A DNA stretch of 64,000 bases from Cryobacterium arcticum (GTDB lineage: Bacteria; Actinomycetota; Actinomycetes; Actinomycetales; Microbacteriaceae): NCBI RefSeq assembly GCF_001679725.1, contig NZ_CP016282.1, forward strand, positions 3,348,001-3,412,000, written 5' to 3'. Below, in pieces: positions 1 through 12,154 of the stretch. A program made the position numbers and the translations under genes. Below the pieces are notes generated by a model. That model saw nothing but the letters and a program-made list of their open reading frames with translations. It had not been told where the DNA came from and did not search any database. Numbering within the stretch: the stretch's first letter is position 1; each line of letters starts with the position of its first letter.

Positions 1-118
1 CCGCCCGCGTCCGCACTCGGTGGTCGAGCTTGTCGAGGCCCCGCACGTCGCTCTTCGGACTCGCGCGCGTGAACGAACGGCCTACGAACGGATGACGCGC
101 TGAGCGCGCACGTCACCA

Positions 119-453
119 GGTCTCGACAAGCTCGACCGACGTGGGGGCACGACCCGCGCGCACGTCACCAGGTCTCGACAAGCTCGACCGATGTGGGGGC
201 ACGACCCGCGCGCACGTCACCAGGTCTCGACAAGCTCGACCGACCTGGGGGGCGACCCACAGGCACGTCACCGGGTCTCGACAAGCTCGACCGACGTGGG
301 GGGGCAAGACCCGCGCGCACGTCACCGGGTCTCGACAAGCTCGACCGACGTGGGGGGCGACCCACAGGCACGTCACCGGGTCTCGACTAGCTCGACCGAC
401 GTGGGGGCACGACCCACGGGGACGTCACCGGGTCTCGACTAGCTCGACCGACG
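119..453. repeat. Array of seven 51-54 bp repeats, core GGTCTCGACAAGCTCGACC
   Basis: Seven copies of a 23 bp core begin at 119, 171, 223, 274, 328, 379 and 431. The spacers are GC-rich, about 30 bp, and near-identical, containing forms of CGACCCGCGCGCACGTCACC. The last two copies read CTCGACTAGCTCGACC instead of CTCGACAAGCTCGACC. A single copy in the opposite orientation lies at about 22-40. The core contains the imperfect dyad TCGACAAGCTCGA. The whole stretch 1-472 has no credible gene; ORFs across it only translate the repeat. The same core recurs at 2195, 23117 and 57688. Confidence 0.9.
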
Positions 454-472
454 TCGGGGCGGGGGTACCAGG

Positions 473-1153
473 TCAGGTGCCGGCCCAGAGGGTGTTGATG
501 ATGTCGTGGGTGTAGCCGTCGGGGCCGGCGTTCGTGTAGCGGGTGGCGAGCCAGACGCCGCCGCGGAGGAAGTGCGACTCCCCCACCAGCAGCCCTCCGG
601 TCTCGCTCTCGGTGAGGCAGCGCAGCCCGCCGAGCTCCTCGTAGCATCCGTAACCCAGCTCGGCCAGCCGTTCGGTGACGGTTGTGGTCTGCTCCGGGCT
701 CAGCCACACCACGCTCGTGTCGACGCCGCTGCCCGATGGCCCGGCCGGGCTGGCCCACCGGCAGGTGAGGTGCTCGGAGGAGGTGATCACGGCCACCAGC
801 TCTGGGTCGTAGGCGCCGTCGCCCACGTCGGCGCCGGGTTGGGTGGTCCACTTGGGGTTGAGCACGAGGTCGCCGAACGCCTGCTTCATGGCGGGGCTGT
901 AGATTTCGGCGCAGGAGCTCGGCTGCGGCGTGCCCGGCGCGACGACGGCGGTGGGTGAGGTGACGGGCTCGGGGGCGGGCGACTCCGTCGGGGCGGGCCG
1001 GGCACCCGCGTCAAGACCGGGGGTGTTCGCCGGCCGTGGCAGGTTGACTACGTAGATCGCCGCGAACACGACGAACACCGTGACGATGCCGCCCAGGATG
1101 AGCAGCACCCAGGTTCGGCCCGGGGTGATGGTGGGCGTTGCGTGCGACGGCAT
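473..1153 (-). CDS. Single-span membrane-anchored extracellular protein, paralogue of the next gene
   Basis: No function recognised. The 226-residue product has a short cytoplasmic N-terminus, one membrane helix at about residues 14-36 (WVLLILGGIVTVFVVFAAIYVV), a Pro/Ala/Thr-rich linker to about residue 75, and a C-terminal domain outside the cell. That domain has four cysteines that match the upstream paralogue: in CAEIYSP, HLTCRW, CYEE and RCLTE. This suggests two disulfides. It ends in the shared motif GESHFLRGGVWLATRY. The ATG at 1153 follows a good Shine-Dalgarno (GGGAGG, 4 nt spacing). It lies 72 bp downstream of its paralogue on the same strand, probably a tandem duplication. Function unknown; possibly a sensor or envelope protein (inference). 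Confidence 0.8.
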   Translation of the reverse strand: MPSHATPTITPGRTWVLLILGGIVTVFVVFAAIYVVNLPRPANTPGLDAGARPAPTESPAPEPVTSPTAVVAPGTPQPSSCAEIYSPAMKQAFGDLVLNPKWTTQPGADVGDGAYDPELVAVITSSEHLTCRWASPAGPSGSGVDTSVVWLSPEQTTTVTERLAELGYGCYEELGGLRCLTESETGGLLVGESHFLRGGVWLATRYTNAGPDGYTHDIINTLWAGT

Positions 1154-1225
1154 CCGGCCTCCCTGTGCGCCTCGCGGAGGATTTTGCGCACAGCATAGCC
1201 CGGCCGGGGCAGAGGAGGCTGGTGG

Positions 1226-1921
1226 TTAGGCGCCGGCCCAGATCGTGCTGACCATGTCGAGGGTGTAGCCATCCGGTCCGGTGCTCACGTAATGCGTGGC
1301 CAGCCAGATGCCGTCGCGCAGAAAGTGCGACTCGCCCGCGTAACCATCGGCGTCCTTGGCGGTTTCGATGACACAGCGGATGCCGCCAGCCTCTTCGTAG
1401 CAGTTCTGGCCGAGGGCGTTGAGCCGCTGGTGCACCGCCTCGGACTGCGCGGCGGTTACGAACACCACGTTGGTGGTGAGACCGCTGCCGGACCCGCCCT
1501 CCTCAGCACCCCAGACGCAGGTGAGGTGCTCGGCGCCCTCGATGACCGTGGTGAGCTGTGCATCCGTGGTGCCCACCTGGGCGGGCAGGGCAGGGTCAGT
1601 GGCCCACTCGGGGTTGAGGGTGCGGGTTTGACTGAAGGTCGACAGCATGCCGGGGCTGTAGATCGACTCGCAGGTGGTGGGATGCGGGCCGGCCGGCGCG
1701 CTGGGTGTGGGAGTGGCGCTGGCCACGGCGAGCGGCTCGGCCGAGGTGGTGGGGGTGGGGCGGGTGTCCTCCGCCGCGTTACCGCCGGGGGTGCCGGCCC
1801 CGCCGCGCCAGACCACGAGCACCACGATGAGCACCACCACCAGCAGTACCCCCACCGCGCCCAGCGCGAACCAAAGCGGACGCCGGGACGGCGACCCGGT
1901 CGGCAACGTTGCAGCACCCAT
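1226..1921 (-). CDS. Single-span membrane-anchored extracellular protein, paralogue of the 473-1153 gene
   Basis: Product of 231 residues with no recognised function. It has one strongly hydrophobic membrane span at about residues 17-39 (Leu/Val-rich, ending VVWRGG), a Thr/Pro/Ala linker, and an extracellular domain aligning throughout with the neighbouring paralogue. Shared features are CESIYSPGM, EHLTCVW, CYEEAGGIRC, GESHFLRDGIWLATHY and a C-terminal STIWAGA. The reading frame stays open upstream to 2455, but that part only translates the repeat array. The ATG at 1921 has a GAGGGGGA ribosome site, 8 nt spacing, and a TAGGCT -10 box about 30 nt before it, so it is the chosen start. Confidence 0.8.
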   Translation of the reverse strand: MGAATLPTGSPSRRPLWFALGAVGVLLVVVLIVVLVVWRGGAGTPGGNAAEDTRPTPTTSAEPLAVASATPTPSAPAGPHPTTCESIYSPGMLSTFSQTRTLNPEWATDPALPAQVGTTDAQLTTVIEGAEHLTCVWGAEEGGSGSGLTTNVVFVTAAQSEAVHQRLNALGQNCYEEAGGIRCVIETAKDADGYAGESHFLRDGIWLATHYVSTGPDGYTLDMVSTIWAGA

Positions 1922-1950
1922 GCGGTGATCCCCCTCGAAGAATTTCCCCC

Positions 1951-1956
1951 AGCCTA
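1951..1956 (-). promoter_or_regulatory. Candidate -10 box TAGGCT
   Basis: The minus strand reads GGCTAGGCTGGGG here, placing a start of transcription near 1944 and leaving a leader of about 23 nt before the ATG at 1921. A nearly identical block (GCTAGGCTGGGG) sits at the same distance before the GGDEF gene at 63.9 kb. No clear -35 was seen. Confidence 0.5.
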
Positions 1957-2194
1957 GCGGCCGAGCTGGACTGCCCAGGTTGCCCTCGCCCCAGCTCTCG
2001 GGAGGCATGGGAGGTAGCGGAAGGTAGGGGCGCGTGCGCCCGGGTGGGAGGCGGGCGAGCGGATGCGATTGCGCGATGGTGCGGCGTGGAGCATTATGTC
2101 TCTGAGCCGCCGTGTGTTCATGACTCCTAGTTGCGCGACCTAGTCCGCACTGTCTGTCCCACGGCGGTTCGTCACGTTCACGGCGTGGTTGCGA

Positions 2195-2375
2195 GGTCTC
2201 GACAAGCTCGACCGACGATCGGGAGCGGACCGCAGGACGGTGCGGGGTCTCGACAAGCTCGACCGACGATCGGGGACGGACGGCAGGACGGGTTGCGGGG
2301 CCTCGACAGGCTCGACCGACGAATTGGGAACGGCACGCAGGTCGGGGCGCGCGGTCTCGACGAGCTCGACCGACG
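2195..2375. repeat. Array of four 51-54 bp repeats
   Basis: Core copies begin at 2195, 2246, 2299 and 2353. The third reads GGCCTCGACAGGCTCGACC and the fourth GGTCTCGACGAGCTCGACC. Spacers differ from those of the first array (ATCGGGAGCGGACCGCAGGACGG type). The array fills the gap between the rpoC terminator and the paralogue pair. The remainder of 1957-2194 holds no gene or recognised motif. Confidence 0.9.
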
Positions 2376-2416
2376 AGAACACAGTCGAGCGGCGGGCATC
2401 CGCGGGTTAACGGGGA

Positions 2417-2444
2417 ATGGCCCCCTGCCGAAGCAGGGGGCCAT
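2417..2444 (-). terminator. rpoC terminator hairpin
   Basis: A perfect 12 bp stem (ATGGCCCCCTGC / GCAGGGGGCCAT) with a CGAA tetraloop lies 18 nt past the rpoC stop codon. There is no long T run, as is common for actinobacterial terminators. Its position and symmetry make it the likely end of the rpoBC transcript. Confidence 0.85.
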
Positions 2445-2461
2445 CCGGGAATCAACCTCGG

Positions 2462-6358
<3,897 letters not shown>

Positions 6359-6402
6359 TTTCTCTCCTTGGAAAGTTTTCGAGTATTCGTCAGTGGCCAG
6401 GC

Positions 6403-9400
6403 TTAGATGTCGTCGATTGACGACGACTCAAACCGGGTGGAAATGTTGATGCCCAGCTCCTCCGCTGCGCGGAAGACCTCGTCATCCGTGTCGCGCAGGC
6501 TGACTGCGGTTCCATCGGCCGAGAGCACCTCGACGTTCAGGCACAGCGACTGCATTTCCTTGATCAGAACCTTGAAGCTCTCGGGGATACCGGGTTCCTG
6601 AATGTTCTCGCCCTTGACGATGGCTTCGTACACCTTGACGCGGCCGAGGATGTCGTCCGACTTAATGGTCAGGAGTTCCTGCAGGGCGTAAGCGGCTCCA
6701 TATGCTTCGAGCGCCCACACCTCCATCTCACCGAAACGCTGTCCACCGAACTGCGCCTTACCACCCAGCGGCTGCTGCGTGATCATGGAGTACGGGCCCG
6801 TCGAACGTGCGTGGATCTTGTCGTCGACGAGGTGGTGCAGCTTCAGGATGTACATGTATCCGACCGCGATGGGCATCGGGTACGGCTCGCCGGAGCGACC
6901 GTCGAACAGCTGCGTCTTTCCGGTGGAGTCGATCAGGCGGTCGCCGTCGCGAGTCAGAGTCGTCGAGTCCAGCAGACCGGCGATTTCCTCCTCGAGCGCA
7001 CCGTCGAACACCGGGGTCGCGACCTTGGTGTTCGGTGCGGCGCTGTGCGCGGCCTCGGGCAGACGGCCGGCCCACTTGGGCTTGCCCTCAACCTGCCAGC
7101 CCTGCTTGGCGATCCACCCGAGGTGGGTCTCCAGGACCTGGCCGAAGTTCATTCGACCGGGGATGCCCAGCGGGTTCAGGATGATGTCGACCGGGGTTCC
7201 GTCGGCGAGGAACGGCATGTCCTCGACCGGCAGGATCTTGGAGATGACACCCTTATTGCCGTGACGACCGGCGAGCTTGTCACCCTCGGTGATCTTGCGC
7301 TTCTGGGCGATGAAGACCACAACGCGCTGGTTGACGCCCGAGCCGAGCTCGTCGTCGCCATCCTGCGAGTCGAAGACCTTGACACCGATGATGGTGCCAC
7401 GCTCACCGTGGGGAACCTTCAGCGAGGTGTCGCGAACTTCGCGGCTCTTCTCGTTGAAGATCGCGCGCAGCAGGCGCTCCTCGGCGGAAAGCTCGGTCTC
7501 GCCCTTCGGCGTGACCTTGCCCACGAGGATGTCGCCGGGGCGAACCTCGGCACCGATGCGGATGATGCCGCGCTCGTCCAGGTCTGCGAGCAGATCCGGG
7601 GAGACGTTCGGCAGGTCGCGGGTGATCTCTTCCTTGCCCAGCTTGGTGTCGCGCGCGTCAACTTCGTACTCTTCGATGTGAATCGAGGAGAGAACGTCGT
7701 CCTTCACCAGGTTCTGGCTCAGGATGATGGCGTCCTCGAAGTTGTGACCCTCCCATGACATGAATGCCACGAGGAGGTTCTTACCGAGTGCGAGCTCGCC
7801 CTGGTCGGTAGCGGGACCATCGGCGATGACCTCGCCGGCCTCGATACGGTCGCCGGCGTTGACGATGACGCGGTGGTTGTAGCTGGTGCCCTGGTTGGAG
7901 CGGCTGAACTTGCGCAGGTAGTAGTCCTGCGTTCCACCCTCGTCGAGCTGGATGGTGACGACGTCAGCCGACACCTCCATGACCACACCGGACTTCTGTG
8001 CGGTGAGCACGTCGCCGGCGTCGATGGCCGCGAAGCCCTCCATACCGGTTCCGACCAGCGGGCTGTCGCTGAGCAGCAGCGGCACAGCCTGACGCTGCAT
8101 GTTGGCACCCATGAGTGCACGGTTAGCATCGTCGTGCTCAAGGAAGGGGATGAGCGAGGTCGCGACGGAGACCATCTGGCGCGGCGAGACATCCATGTAG
8201 CCGATGTCTTCTGCGGGGAAGAGGTCAACCTCTCCACCCTTCTTACGGGCCAGAACGCGGCCCTCAGCGAAGCGGGCAGCCTTGGTCAGCGGGGCGTTGG
8301 CCTGCGCGACGATGTACTCGTCTTCCTCACTTGCGGTGAGGTAGTCGATCGTCGTGGAGACGACACCGTCGATGACACGACGGTACGGGGTTTCGATGAA
8401 ACCGAAAGCGTTGATCCGCGCGAACGAGGCGAGCGAACCGATCAGGCCGATGTTCGGGCCTTCCGGGGTTTCAATCGGGCACATGCGGCCGTAGTGGGAC
8501 GGGTGAACGTCTCGCACCTCGACGCCGGCGCGGTCACGGGATAGACCACCCGGGCCCAGCGCGGACAGGCGACGCTTGTGCGTCAGTCCGGCGAGCGGGT
8601 TGTTCTGGTCCATGAACTGCGACAGCTGAGACGTACCGAAGAACTCCTTGATCGCGGCGACGACGGGGCGCACGTTGATCAGGGTCTGCGGGGTGATCGC
8701 TTCGATGTCCTGCGTGGTCATGCGCTCGCGAACGACGCGCTCCATGCGGGACAGGCCGGTGCGAACCTGGTTCTGGATGAGCTCGCCGACGGCGCGGATA
8801 CGACGGTTACCGAAGTGGTCGATGTCGTCGATGTCGATGCGGATGTCGGTCTCGACGCCGTCGCGCGTGCCGCGGATCGTGGTCTGGTTGTCGTGCAGCG
8901 CAACCAGGTACTTGATCGTGGCCAGGATGTCCTGGAGCGTGAGGACGGAGTCGCTCAGCGGCGCCTCGAGGCCCAGCTTGCGGTTGATCTTGTAACGACC
9001 AACCTTGGCCAGGTCGTAGCGCTTGGAGTTGAAGAAGAAGTTGTCGAGCAGCGCACGCGCGGCCTCGGCAGCAACCTGTTCGCCCGGACGCAGCTTGCGG
9101 TAGATGTCCTTGAGGGCTTCTTCCTTGGTAAGGATGTTGTCCTTCTCAAGGGTGAGCTCGATGGACGCGAAGCCCTTGAATTCTTCGAGGATCTCTTCGG
9201 AGGTGAGGCCGAGAGCCTTGAGGAACACCGTGACGGACTGCTTGCGCTTGCGGTCGATGCGAACGCCGACCTGGTCGCGCTTGTCGATCTCGAATTCAAG
9301 CCAAGCACCACGGCTCGGGATGACGCGGGCGGAGTAGATGTCCTTGTCGGAGGTCTTCTCCTGTTCGCGGTTGAAGTACACACCGGGCGAACGCACCAGC

Positions 9401-9894
9401 TGCGACACGACGACACGCTCGGTGCCGTTGATCACGAAGGTGCCCTTGGGGGTCATCAGCGGGAAGTCGCCCATGAACACGGTCTGGGTCTTGATCTCAC
9501 CGGTGAGGTGGTTCATGAACTCAGCGTTCACGTACAGCGGTGCGGAATAGGTCTTGCCCTTTTCCTTGCACTCGTCGATGGTGTACTTCTCCGGCTCGAG
9601 CTCCGGGTTGGTGAAGGACAGCTGCATCGTCTCGCTGAGGTCCTCGATGGGCGAGATCTCCTCGAAGATCTCGTCGAGGCCGGTACGGGTGGGCAGGTCC
9701 TGTCGACCGGCCGCCTGTGCCTCGGCGACGCGAGCCTTCCAGATGTCGTTGCCAACGAGCCAGTCAAAGCTTTCGGTCTGCAAAGCGAGCAGATCGGGAA
9801 CCGTGAGATTGTCGGTGATCTTTGCGAACGAAAGACGGCCAGCGGCTCGTCCGTTCTTGGGTGAATTGGTGGTTGCGTTGCGCGCAGCAGCCAA
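6403..9894 (-). CDS. rpoB: DNA-directed RNA polymerase subunit beta
   Basis: Beta subunit of RNA polymerase, 1163 residues, first gene of rpoBC. The rifampicin-resistance region reads [20 protein letters not shown] followed by RLSALGPGG, with the sensitive-type Asp, His and Ser residues (435, 445 and 450 in M. tuberculosis numbering), so a rifampicin-sensitive allele is expected. The conserved [31 protein letters not shown] region is intact. The start is TTG at 9894, with GGAGG 8 nt before it. Both rpoB and rpoC therefore use TTG. A leader of about 190 nt separates the start from the promoter near 10.1 kb. Confidence 0.99.
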   Translation of the reverse strand: MAAARNATTNSPKNGRAAGRLSFAKITDNLTVPDLLALQTESFDWLVGNDIWKARVAEAQAAGRQDLPTRTGLDEIFEEISPIEDLSETMQLSFTNPELEPEKYTIDECKEKGKTYSAPLYVNAEFMNHLTGEIKTQTVFMGDFPLMTPKGTFVINGTERVVVSQLVRSPGVYFNREQEKTSDKDIYSARVIPSRGAWLEFEIDKRDQVGVRIDRKRKQSVTVFLKALGLTSEEILEEFKGFASIELTLEKDNILTKEEALKDIYRKLRPGEQVAAEAARALLDNFFFNSKRYDLAKVGRYKINRKLGLEAPLSDSVLTLQDILATIKYLVALHDNQTTIRGTRDGVETDIRIDIDDIDHFGNRRIRAVGELIQNQVRTGLSRMERVVRERMTTQDIEAITPQTLINVRPVVAAIKEFFGTSQLSQFMDQNNPLAGLTHKRRLSALGPGGLSRDRAGVEVRDVHPSHYGRMCPIETPEGPNIGLIGSLASFARINAFGFIETPYRRVIDGVVSTTIDYLTASEEDEYIVAQANAPLTKAARFAEGRVLARKKGGEVDLFPAEDIGYMDVSPRQMVSVATSLIPFLEHDDANRALMGANMQRQAVPLLLSDSPLVGTGMEGFAAIDAGDVLTAQKSGVVMEVSADVVTIQLDEGGTQDYYLRKFSRSNQGTSYNHRVIVNAGDRIEAGEVIADGPATDQGELALGKNLLVAFMSWEGHNFEDAIILSQNLVKDDVLSSIHIEEYEVDARDTKLGKEEITRDLPNVSPDLLADLDERGIIRIGAEVRPGDILVGKVTPKGETELSAEERLLRAIFNEKSREVRDTSLKVPHGERGTIIGVKVFDSQDGDDELGSGVNQRVVVFIAQKRKITEGDKLAGRHGNKGVISKILPVEDMPFLADGTPVDIILNPLGIPGRMNFGQVLETHLGWIAKQGWQVEGKPKWAGRLPEAAHSAAPNTKVATPVFDGALEEEIAGLLDSTTLTRDGDRLIDSTGKTQLFDGRSGEPYPMPIAVGYMYILKLHHLVDDKIHARSTGPYSMITQQPLGGKAQFGGQRFGEMEVWALEAYGAAYALQELLTIKSDDILGRVKVYEAIVKGENIQEPGIPESFKVLIKEMQSLCLNVEVLSADGTAVSLRDTDDEVFRAAEELGINISTRFESSSIDDI

Positions 9895-10087
9895 GGAAGT
9901 AACCTCCGTGGACCCCGTCAGGTCTAATCACTGTTAGTAATTTGGTATGGACTCCACAGATCCTGCAGCTGGGATGTCTATCCGCGATATGAGGACATCC
10001 GGCGCAGTAATGTGCTGCAAGGTGGCTTGAGCACGCAAAGCCGACCGCAATATGAAGGCAGAGTTAAATCTGGGAGCGCAAAGGTCA

Positions 10088-10116
10088 ACTATATGCGCTC
10101 TGACTCGCCATGTCTA
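10088..10116 (-). promoter_or_regulatory. rpoBC promoter (TAGACA - 17 bp - TATAGT)
   Basis: On the minus strand TAGACA (10116-10111) and TATAGT (10093-10088) are spaced by exactly 17 bp, a good housekeeping sigma-factor promoter. Transcription would start near 10081, giving a leader of about 187 nt. A further TTGACC on the same strand at 10088-10083 has only a weak -10 (TAACTC) and may be a second promoter. The 9895-10193 gap contains these elements and no gene. Confidence 0.65.
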
Positions 10117-10124
10117 CTCGAATG

Positions 10125-10153
10125 TTGACCTTCGTCAGATTCTCAGGTATAAC
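10125..10153 (+). promoter_or_regulatory. Plus-strand promoter (TTGACC - 17 bp - TATAAC)
   Basis: TTGACC at 10125-10130 and TATAAC at 10148-10153 have ideal 17 bp spacing and point at the gene starting at 10194. The -35 boxes of this and the rpoBC promoter are only 8 bp apart, so the two divergent polymerases would compete for the same DNA. Confidence 0.65.
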
Positions 10154-10181
10154 CCGGTTTAAGGGTGGCTGGTAGGGCTGT

Positions 10182-10187
10182 CAGACT
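10182..10187 (+). promoter_or_regulatory. Possible leaderless -10 CAGACT
   Basis: CAGACT lies exactly 6 nt before the ATG at 10194. The same hexamer at the same distance precedes the genes at 23897 and 44842. It is an alternative or additional start of transcription to the TATAAC promoter upstream. Confidence 0.35.
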
Positions 10188-10193
10188 GGGGGC

Positions 10194-11063
10194 ATGAGCA
10201 GGGGCGAGCACGAGCATCCGACGATCACGCTGAAACTGAGCGGGCACCAGGCCGTGCTCGAGCCCGATCGCTTCACGCCGGGCAGCTACCAGCTCGTGGT
10301 CGACGGCACCCCGCAGTCGCACGTGAACATCGACAACCCCGACGAGCTGTTCTTCGAGTACATCCAGCGCATCGGGCATGTCATCGACCTGATCGGCGAC
10401 CCGGGCGAGGCCATCACGGCCGTGCACCTGGGCGCCGGCGCGCTCACACTCCCCCGCTATGTGGAGGCGACCCGGCCAGGGTCCCGGCAGCAGGTGGTGG
10501 AGATCGAGAGCGATCTCATCGATTTCGTGCGGGCCGAGCTGCCCTGGGACAAGCGCGCCAACCTGCGGGTGCGGCACGGCGACGCCCGCGAGGTGCTCGG
10601 CAAACTGCCCGCCGGGCTGCATGGATCCGTGGACCTCGTGGTGGTCGACATCTTCTCCGGCGCCCGCACCCCGGCGCACGTGACCAGCCGGGAGTTCTAC
10701 GAGCTGGCCGCTCCGCTGCTCTCGCCGCGCGGCGTTCTGGCCGTGAACGTGGCGGATGGTCCCGGGCTCGCTTTCGCGCGCGCCCAGGCCGCGACCCTGT
10801 CGGCAGTGTTCGGGCACGTCATCGGCTTGGCCGAGACCCAGGTGCTCAAGGGGCGCCGGTTCGGCAACATCGTCTTCGTGGCCGCGCACACCCCGCTCGA
10901 CCTGCACTGGGTGCCGCGGCTGCTCGCGGGCGGCCCGCATCCGGCCAAAGTGGTCGAGGGCGCCGAGCTCGCCCAGTTCATGGCGACAGCGTCGGTGGCG
11001 ACGGATGCGACGGCCACGCCGTCCCCGCTGCCCGGCCGAACGGTCTTCCAAATCGGCAACTGA
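10194..11063 (+). CDS. Spermidine synthase-like methyltransferase-fold protein
   Basis: A 289-residue protein of the spermine/spermidine synthase superfamily. The Rossmann-fold SAM/dcSAM-binding core is visible: VHLGAGALTLPRYV (motif I), VVEIESDLIDFVR (acidic residue after strand 2), RVRHGDAREVL, and LVVVDIFSGARTPAHVTSREF. The last has the Asp of the aminopropyltransferase catalytic region but not the classical gate-keeping sequence of SpeE. Actinobacterial proteins of this kind are usually annotated 'fused MFS/spermidine synthase', here lacking the membrane part. The substrate cannot be told; true polyamine synthesis is unproven. It is divergent from rpoBC and expressed from its own promoter. 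Confidence 0.8.
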   Translation: MSRGEHEHPTITLKLSGHQAVLEPDRFTPGSYQLVVDGTPQSHVNIDNPDELFFEYIQRIGHVIDLIGDPGEAITAVHLGAGALTLPRYVEATRPGSRQQVVEIESDLIDFVRAELPWDKRANLRVRHGDAREVLGKLPAGLHGSVDLVVVDIFSGARTPAHVTSREFYELAAPLLSPRGVLAVNVADGPGLAFARAQAATLSAVFGHVIGLAETQVLKGRRFGNIVFVAAHTPLDLHWVPRLLAGGPHPAKVVEGAELAQFMATASVATDATATPSPLPGRTVFQIGN

Positions 11064-11072
11064 CGGTCCCCG

Positions 11073-11136
11073 ACTGGTCCCGGTGCGGACTACTGCACCC
11101 CGCACACCGGGTGCACTTGCCCGCACCGGTAACAGT
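11073..11136. repeat. 64 bp nested palindrome, family 2 copy 1
   Basis: The element runs from ACTGGT to AACAGT. It contains an outer perfect 9 bp inverted repeat (CCGGTGCGG / CCGCACCGG) and an inner perfect 7 bp one (TGCACCC / GGGTGCA). A related 65 bp copy lies at 16685. It sits between convergent genes and may end both transcripts, but the second copy sits between co-directional genes. Confidence 0.65.
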
Positions 11137-11146
11137 TACCCTCGCG

Positions 11147-12112
11147 CTAGCGGTTCAGCCGGATGGTGTCCCCCAGCGTGGCCGTGCCCTCCGTATCGGG
11201 CTGGAAGTACTGGAGTACGAACTGGTCGCCAGTCGCCTCGATCACGCTCGCCCCGGTCCCGTCCAGACACAGTCGGCTGCCCTCTCGCAGTTCGGCCGGA
11301 CATTCACGGTAGTTGGCCGTGCCGCCGAGGCCGGCGGTGAGGTAGTGCAGACCGTCGACCACCACGTCCTCGTAGATGTGCTGATGGCCCGCGATCACGA
11401 TATCCGCACCCCACCCGGCGTAGTCCCAGCCGGCGGTGGGTCGCATCTCGCGGTTGTCCTCGTGCACGCCGGAGGTGTACGCGGGGCGGTGGAACAACAC
11501 CACGTTCCAGGCATCCGGTCGGCTGGCACGCTGGTCGGTCAGCTCCTCCCGCAGCCAGGCCCGTTGGGTGTCCAGCTCCGCTGGGGTGGTCTCGCTGTCC
11601 AGCACGAACAGGGTGACGTCTCCGACATCCTGCGTGTACCAGCGCTGCTCGGCGTCTGCGGTGGTGTCGAGATAGGGGAACGCCGCTCGGTAGGCGTCGA
11701 GCCCGGCACCCTCATCGGTGTAGTCGTGGTTGCCGAGGGTGGGCCACAGCGGGGGGATGCCCTGCCCGTCCCGTCCCCGGTCGAAGTAGCCCCAGACCGA
11801 TTCGGTGTAGGGAGCACAGCCTTCGACGCCCTGGCTGTTGTCTCCGGCCGTCACGATGGCGTCCACGCCCCAGGAGACGGCTTGATCCGCCGTCCATTGT
11901 TCGCCGGCGTCGCACGTGCCGAAGTCGGAGATCAGCGCCAACCGGGTCGCCGCCGGCGGGGACGGCTGCGGGATGTCGGAGGGTCTGGGGTCGGAAAGAG
12001 CCGGCGGGGGCGCGACGCAACCGGCCAGTGCCAGCACGACTGCCGCGCACGCCGCAGCGCCCGCGGAAGTGCGGCGGGTACGGCGGTCGCGGACCTTCTT
12101 CATCATCTTCAT
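11147..12112 (-). CDS. Secreted metallophosphoesterase lipoprotein
   Basis: Calcineurin-like phosphoesterase of 321 residues, exported and lipid-anchored. The N-terminus is very basic (KKVRDRRTRRTS), followed by a hydrophobic stretch and the lipobox LALAGC with Cys32. The two-metal motifs are complete: DFGTCD, GDNSQG, GNHDYTDEG, LFHRPAYTSG and GHQHIYE, close to the purple acid phosphatase type. A phosphomonoester or nucleotide substrate outside the cell is likely (inference). It lies 42 nt downstream of the CotH gene on the same strand and may be cotranscribed with it. Confidence 0.85.
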   Translation of the reverse strand: MKMMKKVRDRRTRRTSAGAAACAAVVLALAGCVAPPPALSDPRPSDIPQPSPPAATRLALISDFGTCDAGEQWTADQAVSWGVDAIVTAGDNSQGVEGCAPYTESVWGYFDRGRDGQGIPPLWPTLGNHDYTDEGAGLDAYRAAFPYLDTTADAEQRWYTQDVGDVTLFVLDSETTPAELDTQRAWLREELTDQRASRPDAWNVVLFHRPAYTSGVHEDNREMRPTAGWDYAGWGADIVIAGHQHIYEDVVVDGLHYLTAGLGGTANYRECPAELREGSRLCLDGTGASVIEATGDQFVLQYFQPDTEGTATLGDTIRLNR

Positions 12113-12154
12113 GTGCTCATCACCGATGCGTGTTTCAGGTGGAGACTGTGGTGA

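Noticed and set aside
113..515. Short ORFs on both strands in the first array
   Set aside because: The period keeps frames open; products are repeats of RSSLSRPGDV or TSPGLDKLDR type.
1226..2455. Longer form of the second paralogue starting at 2455
   Set aside because: The extra 178 residues translate the repeat array, whereas ATG 1921 has a ribosome site and is followed at once by the membrane helix.
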